A stretch of DNA of 64,000 nt from Isoetes taiwanensis (GCA_021234155.1 JAJEKV010000050.1:2055842-2119841), one strand, 5' to 3'; shown: positions 1-11,606, counted from the first letter of the stretch. Translations and numbers: made by a program. The notes: generated by a model not told the origin, from the letters alone.

Positions 1-536
1 ATGATGCAAACCATGCTCCAGCTATAGCGATTCTGGTAATATAAATTTGTCATCTATCATCTCAAGTGCCTTGATTTGCTGGAAATGCTCAAGGAAAAGC
101 TTCAAAGTTTTATTACCGGCTTCAAGGTTTCAATCAGCTTCAAGGCTTCATGGCTTTAGGTTTTTCATCATCAAGGTTTCTGCAGAGGGCTCCTATGGTC
201 TGCAGTGGGAGTTTAGAACGTTCGATCTTCATGTCAGAGATCTTTCGCAGGGGCATCTTCAAAAGAGCCGGCAGATTCGAGATCCCGAGGTCTATCTTCT
301 GATCCAGCAGTTGCCATTGCTGGAAGCATGGGAAACAGGGGCCATGTGTCAAAGGGAGAGTGGTAATTTGAAGAAACCGTCGATTACGCATGGGAAAATC
401 TCCCCCTCTACCACTGTTGAGCGGCGCCGCCTCGCGGATTATTTCCCATAAAATCCTCGTGGGAGCTTTCCCTTATATAAAGTATGTATTTGAAACCATG
501 AATCTAATGGTGGCTGTTACGAATCATCTCTCCGTT
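1..536. other. Left edge, no gene recognised
   Basis: Only short overlapping ORFs occur here, on both strands, and none resembles a family I know. A TATA-like stretch (cttatataaag, about 471-481) is present without a convincing gene behind it. The homology to the retrotransposon LTR starts near 537, so this is the flank of the oldest retroelement. Confidence 0.5.
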
Positions 537-1113
537 CTATTTTGGGTCGTCTGCAAGACAGCCCTCTATGAGGACCCGTGGATCAAGCAGACAAATCCTA
601 GTATAATGTGTCACACGGGATTTTGCAAAGAAATCAGAACAGAAAGAATGAAACAGAAAAGTAAAGAGACTATATGCCAAGATAAGAATCCTTGAATATC
701 AAAAAGAGTACATGAGATCTCGCTAAGACGAGAAGACTGAAACAAGACGATAGTAAGTCTCATCTAAAAACTTGAGACCTAACTCTACTGATATATATAG
801 TACAATGGCCTTGGGCCCAAAATAGACATATGGCAGAGCCTTTATGATCTTGGTCACCAACTCCTGGATCATATGCTTGATTTGAGGGAATCTTTATAGT
901 GCCATCATTAGTGTCCAAAATCACGCTAATCTAAGGCAGAACTTCCCTGAGGCAGTCATTTGTCTTGTCTGGTCCTCTTCTTTGATGGGGGCATGGGTTT
1001 TTGCGTAGTTTTCGGCGGGGGCCTGGGTTTGCTACTTGGCGATTGACCTGGTCCCTTGCCTTTGATTTGTGGTGTTCAAGAATAGTCCAGTGCCTGGCTG
1101 CACGGGACTAACA
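537..1113 (-). repeat. 3' LTR of Ty3/gypsy copy A (left boundary approximate)
   Basis: This stretch aligns along its whole length, at moderate identity, with the 5' LTR of copy B (18037-18579). Shared blocks are the ctgcaagacagccct start region, the TATA region around 790-800 next to tagtacaatggcc, and the right terminus ggactaaca. The right end at 1113 is exact because it abuts a polypurine tract. The left end is uncertain because the first 10-20 bases have diverged and no clean TG was found. The element reads on the minus strand, so this is its downstream LTR. Confidence 0.75.
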
Positions 1114-1811
1114 CTCCTCCCCACCAAAGAACACTCAGAAGAGAGAAAAGCAGGCACAGTTTCTAGAGGGGGAAAGCCGGGTACCTTTTCAAAATCATCC
1201 TGCCGACTATGAGGACGAGCCTCAGAGTGATACTTTTGAAAGAGATCTTGTCGATCTTTTAGAGCATCCGAAGTGTTTATCCCAATGGAGGGTGACGCGT
1301 CTAACAGAAAGCCAGACTGCGCCATGTCTTCAAAAGCACGGTGAGCCTCAGCGGGGACATACTGATATTCAATGAACAGACAAGTCTGGAGACCAAAAGC
1401 ACCGGCACTGGCGTTGGGATTACAATAGTAAACAGGACGTCGACGGGCAATTGAACAGGCTCCGTCTAAGAACTGAGTGAGTCCCCAGATGGCATGAGCG
1501 GGGTTTTGCCAACCTCGTCCATTAGGAATGTAGATCCAATTGTGGTTATGATCCAAGGTTTCTCCTCTTGCCAGACATTACGGCGACAAAACGTGGATCC
1601 CACCCGAGGTCTCTACAAATGTGTGCAGGGGTCCAATCAGCGGACCAGCCAGAGCCTTGGTCCAAAAGAAGGAGCGCCAGTCAGAAGTAAGAAACTGACA
1701 GTGTGAAGGTGCTCCTGAAGGTGCTCCTGATAAGGCAAGGTAAGGCTTGGATAACGGTGAAATATCCTAAGATAAACTAGGATTCGGTACAGAGAGCAGC
1801 TGATTTGAACA
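1032..1811 (-). pseudogene. C-terminal part of the extra 3' ORF, copy A
   Basis: The open part (1032-1556) encodes 174 residues that match the C-terminal region of the extra ORF of copy B (9129-9854). Shared strings include WIYIPN-RGWQ, YYCNPNAS, VPAEAHRA and RQDDFE. Weaker similarity continues to about 1811, where the piggyBac-like element begins; the rest of the ORF resumes at 5138. As in copy B, the frame crosses the polypurine tract and ends inside the LTR. No transmembrane segment or known domain is seen. The function is unknown. Its position after pol recalls env-like ORFs of Athila elements, but nothing in the sequence shows an envelope. Frameshifts make this copy non-functional. Confidence 0.7.
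1114..1128 (-). other. Polypurine tract of copy A
   Basis: On the minus strand the bases directly upstream of the LTR read tttggtggggaggag. This is the plus-strand priming site of an LTR retrotransposon and fixes the LTR edge at 1113. Copy B has the same tract at 9181-9195. Confidence 0.75.
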
Positions 1812-4800
1812 TTAACACTCTAAAGTGTAGTTTCTGAAAGCAACAAAATCAGTTCTATGCCTGAGAAATCTGAAAATCAATCTAAGATCTTATAGAATGA
1901 CTTGTTTCTCTTTGTGAAAACATGATATGTGAACAAATCAACAGAAAACAGATCAATAGAGAACTGGCAAAAGCAAAACTGTGCTGGATGGTTCAAGATG
2001 TTAAGACATATCTATCTCCATATGCTGTAATTTCTAGACATGGAATTAAAGCTTATTGATACAATGCTTTCTCTCTAACTTTCCTGGTACATGCAATAAG
2101 ATGAATAAAATAGACAAACTTCTAAATTATCTTGCACTAAGGCATACGTACAGGCCTAGATCACCTTGCTAGCAAGAAAGACTTAGATTCAGACAATTTC
2201 ATAAGCTAAATAAGATACACTTTAGACTGTAAACATACAAAGGCAAATAAAAGAAGAAAAAATGCAGGATGAAAATCCAGAAGAAAAGATAGATGCTGAG
2301 AGGTTGAATGTGATGAATAACTCCCTCTTTCCAGCACTTATTCGTGATGTTGTTGAAGCCTTACCTAGGCAGTTTGAAACCTGTTTTTTGGAAGTGCAAA
2401 AATCTTGGTGTACTTCTTTCTAATAAAACTAGTTACAGCAATTTAACAATTCCAGTTTGGATGAAAAACTTCAAAAGACACCTTCTATGTTCCTTCTCAC
2501 ATGCTGCTATAGTCTGTAGCTACAGTATGCTGCCATTTCTGCCAAGCCAATGTATCATTTGGACACAAGAGTGTATTTCCAGACCACATCTCAAACTTGC
2601 AACTTGTCAAAGCCTGTGCACATGTACCCAGTTTGCCTGGCCTGGAAAAATAGTGGAACCACATCCTCTAGCGTTAATGTTTCCACTTGACCTTAAGGAG
2701 CTACACTTTGCTAACAAAGAGAACTGTTTTGCAAATCTTTTGTGAAAAAAATAATAGACAATCGCTCCAGTTTGTGCGCATGCTAGAAGAAGACAGAAAT
2801 AGTAACTAATTGCTATGATGCGCCTTTGAAAGTAAAGACTAACATTGAAAATGTCAGACATACCTGTGCGTGCTGCAGTTACTTGTTGTTAGGGAGACGT
2901 CTAGTTGCAGCCTTGACCACTTTTAAAGCTTTTCTTCTATCTGCTTGCAGTTGTGCCCACTACTCAGAATGTAAGAACCTATCACATGTTCCAGGGCACA
3001 CATAGACCTTACAGTCTTCACAAAAAAATCGCGTCCTTGCTGCTTTGCATGTATCATGAACAATACCATGGCTCGCTTCCACTACACGCCGGCCAGCATG
3101 CACCACACAAACTTTGTGCTCCCCTTCAGTTTTGTAGTTCGTATTATGAACCCAACTAGAAAAGGAGAATGAGCTTCGTATAACATGACCACCATCCAAT
3201 GTATTCTCAACAAGTTGACGTTGCAGTTCTAAAAGAAACTGATAGTGTGAAATTTTTGGATTCCAATGCCTGAAAATAATATAAGCATTAGTTAACACGG
3301 AATCCAACATTCCCTAAAATGGAGTATGCCACTACTTCCATTGAACCATTTCTCTTTCCAGACTGTTGGAGGCAAGATACATCCTATCATGCACATCGCA
3401 ACCAGCTTTATACATATTGTATGCTGCTGCTATTTGTGGTGCAGTAACTTCTTCTCTCTTTGGAGGTTTTACTAGGCGCCTCACTACTGTTTCATCAACA
3501 CGGATACAGTTGGAGGCAAAAAGGATCTCTTCCTTATCTTGCCATGCACAAACAACAAGTCCAGATTTTGCACAATAAGCAAACTTGTAAGTCCCTCTTG
3601 GCACATCGTCTTTGTTACTTTTTGATAATTTCAGCTCTTTCAAAGGAAACATTTTATGGCAATTACTTTTCACAGTACCACAGCTACCTTGTCTTCTTGC
3701 TGACAGCCAATCAAGAAGTTTCTTACTCGTGAAGTAACGGTCAAAATACACATGATGGCCACGAGAGCGAAGCTTGGCCACGAGAGCGAAGCTTGTCCAT
3801 ATTAATATCTTCATGCTCCCACTTTAATCTCATCAAGAGATACATCTATAATTCAGATCCAAAATGACTTATACATATGCCTTTTGAAAGTAAATGTTTT
3901 AAGCTGTAAACAATTGATAAACGCATACTTATCTGGAGCATTCGTTCATCATGCATGCTGTTAGGACTAGAATATGCTTCACGAATGTGACTACCTACTT
4001 TAATAGCGTGTCTATCTGAAATTTCAGAAATATAAATGGGTTATATGGATGAAGAATTATGCATCCAAAACATAAAATCTAGTTTACAAGAAGGGGTTTA
4101 AGGCATACCATGAAAAAGAACATCAAGTGGTGAATGTGAATCCAATGAGTCCGAACCCGATGAGTCTGATTCAGAATGGGCATAATCTGAGTCATCTGAA
4201 TCCTGGCTGCTAGCTTTTGATTCCGCACTACTATCACTGCAAGCTATCCTCCTGCATTTTCTTATAACCACTGCACTGAGCTTATGATCTGCTACCTTCA
4301 ATTTAGCATTATCTTCTTCTGTCTTTTCTATTTCTAGCCTTCTTTCATCTTCTAATTGAGAAGATGTGCATCATCTCCCTTTTTTATAATGTACTTCTCA
4401 ACCAGTGGCCATTTTACTGTTGTCTTTGTCTTGTCATAATATAAAAGACATGGAAAATCTTTTTCCTAATATCATAATCTTCAATTCTGCCAGGAATTTG
4501 GGCATCTTGGTAAAAATCTTCAAACTCTTCTTTGGCCCGATCAAGACCAAATTCTTCAGCTGGTACGGACACAAAACAACCAACAAGCCTCTTGCAAAAA
4601 TCATTTGAAGGTACAGGCTCAAGTGGGAAATCCATTCCGAAAAACCCCAGGTCATTTGGTGGAGGGAGGTGCTTACAGAAATTCACAAATGAGGAGGCCC
4701 TCCATCTCTGCTAATTCCATTCTATCAGAAAGTTGCCTCCAAACTTGGAGCCAATCCGTGCCATCTCCTAGCACTCATTTCCATCCAACGGTGGATAATG

Positions 4801-5137
4801 CCATTAACATGGTGCCAATGTATATACGACCTCTTCTTGGAGGACATCGAAAAAGAATAGGGCCAACTAAAAATAGTAACGATATTAATATTTGGGAAAA
4901 CTTAAAAAGCAACAAAAAGGAGGTGCAATTCAAGATCCAATTGCATCCGCTTCATGAAGAATTTGAGCATATGATTTAATATGGTGGTACAATTTTGTTT
5001 TGACTTTGATAATTTAATGTCTATACTCAAAAACATGGTATGGTCATAGAGAATTATAGCTTTGAGTAGAAGAGGGTTTGGAAGACCCATATGGGTCCAT
5101 GAACCCGAATAGGTCCGAGAGACAACTCTAGTGTTAA
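1812..5137 (-). mobile_element. piggyBac-like DNA transposon with TTAA target duplication
   Basis: The element lies between TTAA at 1812-1815 and TTAA at 5134-5137, and both inward-facing ends begin CACT (left cactctaaagt, right on the reverse strand cactagagt). It interrupts the extra ORF of copy A: homology to copy B stops just left of it and resumes just right of it. It carries a decayed transposase on the minus strand. TTAA specificity is the hallmark of the piggyBac superfamily. The insertion is therefore younger than copy A. Confidence 0.8.
2960..4686 (-). pseudogene. piggyBac-like transposase, broken (DDE_Tnp_1_7 family)
   Basis: Three minus-strand pieces fit the piggyBac layout. An acidic, Ser/Asp-rich N-terminal piece lies at 4098-4301, with a possible further N-terminal piece at 4414-4686. 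The catalytic part (3332-3814) has GHHVYFDRYFTS, the counterpart of the family's DNFFTS block, and YNMYKAGCDVHDRM, the counterpart of YNxxMGGVDxxDQ. The C-terminal piece (2960-3310) has a conserved NAYIIF motif and ends in a Cys-rich tail (CEDCKVYVCPGTC). The last two pieces share one frame and are separated by two in-frame TAG codons (3332-3334 and the codon seven positions later), so the gene is dead. Interior gaps (3815-4097, 4302-4413) may be introns or decay. Confidence 0.8.
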
Positions 5138-7506
5138 GGAGGAGGCTGCATCATAGGCTGCTGAGCTTGAAGAAGATCGGCATCTAGGGTTTGACACCAA
5201 CATTCCCAGTCTAAACCTGGAAGAAGTGTGTTGATAGAAGGAGGAACTTAGTCCATGGGAATGATCTCACCGTCAAGATAGGCACGGAGACTGTGGAGGA
5301 CACCTAAGTGCTGTAAGTAGATTTGAGCAAATTGAATCCCCATATCCTCATGCAGGGTTTTGTGGACTTGCTGCAAAGTTTCTGCAATCCAAAGAGGCAA
5401 ATGGCGAGCTAGCTCAGGCATGTACTCCGCCTGAAGAGCAGTGACCCATGACTGATCTTGAAGATATTTGTTGTCCTGCTATAACAGCCATGTGGCATTT
5501 GAATCACCTTGAAAGGCGCGGTGTGGATCATCATCAAACTTATCCTGTGTGGCGGCCAAGTAGAAATCATGCATGACATATGCCATTGGTTGAACAAGGC
5601 GTATAATAAAGAATTCTTGATCCTCACAAGGAATAAGCTGAAAGGTAAGAAGAGCACAAAGAAGGTCTTTGTCTTTAATGGAAAGATCGGGCCATATAGC
5701 GAGCAAATCCTTGCTGATGAGAGAGCCGTGAAGAGTTCCATTAGCAATGAACCACTTGAGCAAAAACAAAATGTCTACGGGACTGAACATAGTCCAAATA
5801 GCTCGTGGGTTTTAGATAATCACCCTGCATGTGGACAGCTAAGGAGATGTAGACCTCATGCTGATGATGAACGTCATCAGCAGACTGAATTGCCTACTGC
5901 AGCTGATGTTCCAGATCATGGATTCTGTTGTCCTTCTCAGTAAGGAGACAGAGTTGTTCCTTGATCTTTCTGTGAGTATTAGTGGCCTGTGAAGGCGAAG
6001 GGCCATGAGTAAAAACCTGCAGCTGAAGACTAGCTGTCTCAGTGTCATCCACGAGCTTTTGTTTTTGCATGTCACTGAGCTGCGTTTGCAAGTCCGTAAC
6101 CTGTGTTTGCACCGCGGCTAACTGACCTTCCAAAATAGTAATTCGAATTTCACCCTGCGTGATGGCATGCTATTGACGGGTACATTTATTCTGCAACCCT
6201 ATGTAGAGAGCCTGAGTGTCAACAAGAAGTTTGTCTTTGTTAGTGATCTGAGCTAGAAGCTCCGTGATGGTAGCCTGAAGTTGAGCTTGTTGTTCCTCCA
6301 TAGCAGTTTATCTTTGTTGTTTCTCTTGTTCTTTAAGGAGGGTAGCTCGGATGTACAGCAAGGCACTATGTTTACGCTGAAAACTTTCTTCCAAGGCCTG
6401 GTTCTTAGTGTGGGCAGCCTGAAGGTCATGCTGCAATGCGTCAATGGAATCCATATATTCTTTAACTCCATTCATGAGGTGATCTTGCGACTCCTAGAGC
6501 CTGAGCATGTAACTGGTAACAACCTGTTCTTATTGATACAATGCCCTTCTGGTTGATGGAGGGACGAGCAGCTGAAGAGGTAAAGGAGGTTGTGGAACAA
6601 TGTGCGTGGAGGTTTGGGAGACTTGCGGGAGGTGGAAGCGTCAGCGTGAGTAGATTGAGAGGAGGGGACATTGATGACCTTGGAAGGAGAAGGGTGCACA
6701 TCTTGTGGTCGTTGAGATGATTGGACGTCGGGGCGTGGTCGAGAGGTCTCTTCTTGAAGTTCCCGCACCGCGCGGATGATACAGTGTGTGCGACTGGAGG
6801 CTTGAGAAGTGGCTTCTAAATGTCTGGTGGAGAGTCGACTAGGTTCTGGAAGACATTGATTAATGATAGCTTGGAAATGTGCACCTATAGCAGAATCGAG
6901 ACCTGAGTCAGGAGATTGACGAAGCTAGTCGACTTCATAGAGAAGGTATTGGAACAGAATTTGGGGCCAATCAACAAAGCTGGTGAAGTGAATAGCAGCA
7001 ATAGCAGTATGGATAAAATGCTTATTTATGTGGGTGTTCTTGACAGAGTACCCATAGAACTTCCGCCATAAAAACTTGACAAAAGCTTCATGAGGCTTCG
7101 CTATGTTGATAAGTTTATGTGTGGTGGTAGCATAGGGAACTTGACCATAGATGGTGCCATTATGATCATGTAAAGCAGCCCAATTTAAAGAAGGAGTGCG
7201 TCGAGGCAATTGAAATACATGTGCCAAAAGACTCTGATTGAGGTTGATGCGGGTATGATCCACCATCATTTGGTATCCAGTGTCTGTCTTTACCAAATGA
7301 GCAACAAACTGCTAAAGTTGCGCCAGATTTTGAACACGAAATTCTTATTTTGCGAAATCAAGCAACCCCGCCCTTTCAGCAACTTTCCGACTGGCGCCTT
7401 CAAGAGCTTCCTGAACAATGGCTGTGGAAAAAATCATTGATGAAAAAACTTCAAGATCCATGGGCGCAGTAGCTTGTAAGGTGGGTAACTTTGGGGAAGC
7501 AGCCAT
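5138..7506 (-). pseudogene. N-terminal and central extra ORF, copy A
   Basis: Several minus-strand frames (7506-7345, 7296-6925, 6768-6472, 6133-5894, 5790-5479) together match and exceed the extra ORF of copy B. The start at 7506 sits in the same GCCATGGC context as copy B and both begin MAASPK. In order the protein has: a globular N-terminal part with FQLP and a stretch absent from copy B (about 7180-6500); a Pro/Ser-rich region; a coiled coil rich in Gln, Leu and Asp (6133-5894, ending KDNRIHDLEHQ); and a C-terminal region (WFIANGTLHGSLISKDLLAIWPDLSI) with a clear copy B counterpart. With the 1113-1811 part the ancestral product would be about 1,000 residues. The function is unknown. Frameshifts are numerous. 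Confidence 0.65.
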
Positions 7507-7591
7507 GGCTATCGAAGGAAAGAGTTGGAGAGTGGAAGGCAAAAAGCAGAGACATTTTTGGAGCTTTAGGGTTTACGTCTGTTCAACACAG

Positions 7592-7600
7592 ATTTTTATA
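7592..7600 (-). promoter_or_regulatory. TATA box upstream of the extra ORF, copy A
   Basis: The minus strand reads cctataaaaatc here, about 90 bases upstream of the conserved ATG at 7506. It suggests the extra ORF has its own promoter instead of relying only on the LTR. In copy B the corresponding stretch has no obvious TATA. Confidence 0.4.
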
Positions 7601-7997
7601 GGCAGGCCCAAAGGTAGAATCTAAGCCATTGAGAGTGCCAGATGGTAGCATGGAGGAAAGAAATATCCAGAACCAAAATTTTGGCTTAAGTCCCAGAATG
7701 CCAACTTAGAGAAAATCAATGGTGGAGATGGACAGGAATGAACGGTGCGATGGGACATCGTGGTGGTGTACGAATAATGATTTGACACAGTCGTGGTTTA
7801 ATTTGACGTAATTAAGAAAGGCAACTCGAGAGTCCAAGCATTTAAATGAAGGAGGTGGCAGAAGCATCAGGCCAGACAGAAGGTACCGCTACTAGATTTG
7901 CGGCGAGATATGAGAATCTGGAATTGGAATGTACCCCAGACATGGACAAGTCAGCAAAAAGTGATTGGGCCACCATGGCATGCAAGAGGCGGTAGGG

Positions 7998-8010
7998 CTA
8001 TATAAGACGA
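7998..8010 (+). promoter_or_regulatory. TATA box of the divergent mini-gene, copy A
   Basis: The 13-base string ctatataagacga is identical in copy B (11607-11619) although the surrounding sequence has diverged. In both copies it lies about 65 bases upstream of the mini-gene's conserved ATG. Confidence 0.6.
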
Positions 8011-8063
8011 ACAAGGAGGAAGTGAGCACACTACTAGTTGCAACGATGGAGATGTTAAACACC

Positions 8064-8275
8064 ATGCCGAAGAATTGCCTTGAATGGCTTACCTGCCACA
8101 TGAATGACCTTCTTTAAAAGATGAAGAACCGCGGGATTCCCATGGATGGCTGGCTGTCCGCTTTGGCGGATAATCCCCACCCTATATCCACTATGACGTG
8201 ATACTGCACCTGCGCTATGATCCAGAGCAGGGCTATGTAATCCTGCAGGTATGTGCTGCTCCCAACGCGGAGTAG
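8064..8275 (+). pseudogene. Divergent mini-gene, copy A (one stop, one frameshift)
   Basis: This is the counterpart of the 73-residue ORF of copy B at 11671-11892. Shared strings are the MP-NC-EW start, NRGIPMDGW in the middle and DPEQ plus APN-E at the end, with the same TAG position. Many differences are conservative (Val/Ile, Trp/Tyr, Arg/His), which suggests past selection on the plus-strand protein. An in-frame TAA after MNDLL and a frameshift near 8185 break it here. The function is unknown. Confidence 0.55.
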
Positions 8276-8399
8276 CCAGAAACTTAGAGTAGGATTTTGT
8301 GTATAGATTAAGGGCGACGGCCCCTGCAACTAAGTAAGGGATATGCCCAATTTATTTGTGTAATTTAACTCTTTTGTGAATATAATATAAGCCAGTTAC

Positions 8400-8600
8400 T
8401 CAATCATACGCATTTGTGTCTGTTATTTTAGTATAAAAGGGTTTGAGGCGAAAACAATTAACCAAAGTAGGTAATATAGTGCCATCTAATTCCACGAGTT
8501 GAAACACACGTGGTTGTACCACTTGAAAAATTTTGTAAGGGCCGAGCCAACGAAATTTGAGCTTGCCTGGAAAATTTTTGTATTTAGGGTCAATTCCCAC
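8400..8600 (-). pseudogene. Integrase C-terminal fragment, copy A
   Basis: The 66 residues match the end of the copy B integrase (12000-12230): YKNFPGKLKFRWLGPY is almost identical and is the GPY/F module of Ty3/gypsy integrases. The rest of integrase and RNase H of copy A are missing at the 8600 breakpoint. Confidence 0.85.
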
Positions 8601-8900
8601 TAGCGGTTAGGTTAGGTTAAATAGGGCAAATAAAATAAACTTGCTTTCACACTAGCACTTAAGTTACTACCAGTTAAGTTAGGACTTGGTTAAATTTTAA
8701 CTATGGTTAACTTAACTAGGCCACTTTCATACTGATAATAGTTAAGTTAAAAGTTAAAACTTTAACTGTTTCCCTTATTTTAAACTAGAAGTTAAGTTAC
8801 CTAGGAGAGATACACTTAACTCGGTTAAGAACTAACTTAACCTAACTGTTAAGTGAGAAAAGGGTAATAATCTAGTTAAGTTATTTATTCTTCATATGAT
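8601..8900. repeat. AT-rich block with repeated TTAAGTTA/TTAACTTA motifs (MITE-like)
   Basis: The block contains many copies of ttaagtta, gttaactt and ggttaggtta in both orientations, so it can fold on itself. It has no coding potential. It sits exactly where copy A and the left part of the copy B 3' LTR are missing, so it is either an insertion or filler at a deletion. Clean terminal repeats or a target duplication were not found. Confidence 0.45.
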
Positions 8901-8924
8901 TCTTCTCTTTGAACAGCTAGACTA

Positions 8925-9085
8925 GCTCAAGGATGAAAAGCTTTTTGGATTGCCTCCGCTCAAGGGACAATTCATCAGGATCGAATTGAATTGGGGGTTA
9001 GTTTTGGGATCTTGGAGCATATTTGTGGGCATATCTAAACATCTAACGACTATACTTTGTGGTTCCTTTTTCAGTAGTAGAAATA
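8925..9085. repeat. Dispersed repeat shared with 37376-37530
   Basis: Both places share the order ttggattgcc, ggacaattc or ggcaattcgtta, a gggggttagttttgg-like stretch, a gcatat-rich stretch and tttttcagt-gt. A weaker reverse-strand match lies near 47990-48050. It is probably the end of an unidentified transposon family. Confidence 0.45.
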
Positions 9086-9180
9086 TTTTTTAGATACCTT
9101 GACCTGGCTTTGGCGCCTTGTCCTTGAGCTAGTCCGAGGTGTGCATGAATAGTCCTGTACCAGGATGTACAGGACTAACA
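9086..9180 (-). repeat. Truncated 3' LTR of copy B
   Basis: It matches 18485-18579 closely (gaccttgac-tggctttggcgcc, tgtgcatgaatagtc, ggactaaca). The part expected at about 8640-9085 is replaced by unrelated repeats, pointing to a deletion or insertion after integration. Confidence 0.8.
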
Positions 9181-11105
9181 CTCCCCCCCACCAAACGACA
9201 CTCAGGGGCAAGAAAAGGAGGAAGGGACTCAGACGGTGGAAACCCAGCAATTTCAAAATCATCTTGGCGTGTATGAGGGCGGTCACCAGAGTGATAGTTG
9301 GCAATGAGGTCTTGTCGTGCCGTGAGAGCTTCAGGAGTGTTGAGACCTATTGCTGGATGAGCGTCAATAAGAAACCCAGAGGACACCATCTCTTCAAGAG
9401 CACGGTGTGCCTCAGCAGGGACAAACTGGCATTCCATGAGAAGACAGGTCTGAAGTCTGAAGGCACTGACGCTGGCATTCGGATTGCAATAATAGATAGG
9501 ACGCTTTCTGGCAAGAAAACTCAACAGAAGGCACTTTAAAGCAGCACAAAAACCTGCTTGGCGGTGAACAGATGGATCCGGGGAGGTGGCAGCACGCTCC
9601 AAAAAGAGATCAAGACCGGAGACAGCATGAGTAGGCGTCTGCCAACCTCTCTCATTAGGGATGTAGATCCAATTTTCAGTGTGCTCCAAGGTAGCGCCAT
9701 TCTCCCAAGTAGAGCGGCGAACAAAACGGGGATCCCATCGAAAATTTGTGGAAATCTGAGGAGGAGTCCACCCAGCGTGGCCTTCCAGAACCTTGGTCCA
9801 AAAGGGAAGACACCAGTCTGAGGTGAGATATCTGGGGCGTGGAGGGGCACCCAAGGAAGCATACGGAGATTGAGCTGTGCCAGTTGGTGTGGGCTGCTGG
9901 GCTGTTCCCTGAATTCACGAACAAGGTCTGCATCAAGAGCACTGCACCACTGGTCCCAATCAGAGCCAGAGAGCATGGTCCAAACTAGAGGTGAGACCCA
10001 ACCCGTGGGTATAGTCTGACTGTCCAGAAAGGCACGCAGCGTGTTGTAGCCACCCAAGTGCTGTAAGTAAACTTTAGCAAACGGGAGGTCCTCAGGGTGA
10101 GCTAAATTCTTCCGCACCTGTTCGAGCGTCTCTGCTTGCCACAAAGGGAGGTGAGGAGCAAGCTCAGGCATGTACTCAGTGCATAGAGTGTTTACTTTAG
10201 CAGGATCCTGTAAATATTGATTGGTTTGTAATAACAACCAGTGAGCATGAGGGTCGCCTTGAAAAATTCGATGAGGCCCATCTAAGAACTTATCGTGTAT
10301 GTCAGCGAGATAAAAATCATGAAGAACATAAGCCATAGGCTGGATAACAGGGAAGATGACAAAATCAGAATCCACACAATGGAGTTGACCAAAGACCAAT
10401 AGGGCACAGAGTAAGCCTTTGTCTTCAATGGAAAGTTTCGGCCAAATCTTGAGAAAATCCGAGCTGCCAAGGGGCTCATTAAGCTTGCCTTGTGCCGAGT
10501 ACCACTTCAGAATAAAGAGATGGCGTCGGGCCACAACGTAATCCAGATAGCTGGAAGGGGTGGAAAAGTCCTGTGGAATGCGGAGAGCAAGATCAATATA
10601 CGTCTCAGTTTGATTTTGAGCTTCTTCCGCAGATTGAACAGCTTGCTTGACCTGATGCTCCAAATCACGGATCTGATTATCTTTGTCAGCAAGGAGACGG
10701 GACTGATCACGGAACCTTCTATGAGAGAGCGTGGCCTGTGAAGAGGAAGGCACTTGAGTGGAGCTTTAAAGCCGAAGAGTGAGATAAAGAAAGCTTGCGG
10801 ATAGGTAACTGGAATACCTGAGAAAGAAGAACCGGTGTGAGCAGAATATCTGTCTGATCGACCCTTGTGGCATACCCCCCCGTGGTGTTGATCATGTGAG
10901 CAACAAATTGCCAGAGTTGGTCCGGATTCAGTGCAGGGAGTTCCTGCCTGGAGAATTCATACAGCCCGTGGCGTTCTGCCACTTCTCGACTTGGACCTGT
11001 CAGGGCATCACGAAAGGTAGGAGTGGAGAAAATAACAGACTCAAAGAGAGCCTGATCCCTTGGAGCGGTAACTTGAAGAGTTGGAAACTTGGGTGAAGCG
11101 GCCAT
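9129..11105 (-). pseudogene. Extra sense ORF downstream of pol, copy B
   Basis: Three frames make up this ORF: 11105-10719 (128 residues, start MAASPKFPTL), 10753-9536 and 9854-9129. The N-terminal part contains LLSQVFQLP, recalling plant-transposon gag-like proteins, but this is a weak guess. A coiled coil follows (about 10690-10600, KDNQIRDLEHQ), then a large region with no recognised domain. Compared with copy A about 1.1 kb is deleted near 10750, and a frameshift occurs near 9830. No signal peptide or membrane segment is seen, so an envelope role is not supported. The frame crosses the polypurine tract and ends 51 bases inside the LTR. Similarity to copy A is clear at the protein level, so the ORF was once functional. 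Confidence 0.7.
9181..9195 (-). other. Polypurine tract of copy B
   Basis: The minus strand reads tttggtggggggggag immediately before the LTR terminus TGTTAGTCC. It is the second-strand primer of the element and also encodes part of the extra ORF. Confidence 0.8.
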
Positions 11106-11606
11106 GGCAAAAATCAGAGGAAAAGAAACCAGAGAGCGGATTGAAGGAAGCCGGAGGGCGGAGAGCAGAAGACGAAAAACGAAGAGAGGCGAAAAGGTTT
11201 TAGGGCATCCGGCTGTGGCGAAGGGGCATGATGAGAGTGGAAAAGGAACCGTTGATGGTGCCAGATGGCAACAGATCGGAGGAGGACGATTTGGGAGGTA
11301 AAATTTTGGCTAAGTCCCAGAGTAGGGAAGGAAAACAGATGAACGGTGGAGATGAAACGTGAATGAACGGTAGGATTTGACAGCTTGGTGGAGGTACAAA
11401 TAATAATGACCGCCGGGCGTAAAAGGAAGGAAAAGCAATTAATGCAGGCAACTCGAAGTGTGATATCATAAAAAGGAATTGTCAGACAGTACCATGGCGA
11501 GATATTCGGCGAGAGAAAAGATTCTGGATTTAGAAATAGCCTTGCATTGCACCCACGTTAGCAAGGTGTTGATTGGTCCACGTCGGCAGAGTTCCAAGCG
11601 ATTGGG

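Noticed and set aside
47-451. 134-residue plus-strand ORF at the left edge
   Set aside because: No recognisable domain, overlapped by an equally plausible minus-strand frame.
9129-11105. Envelope gene downstream of pol
   Set aside because: The position fits an Athila env-like ORF, but no signal peptide, transmembrane helix or cleavage site is visible.
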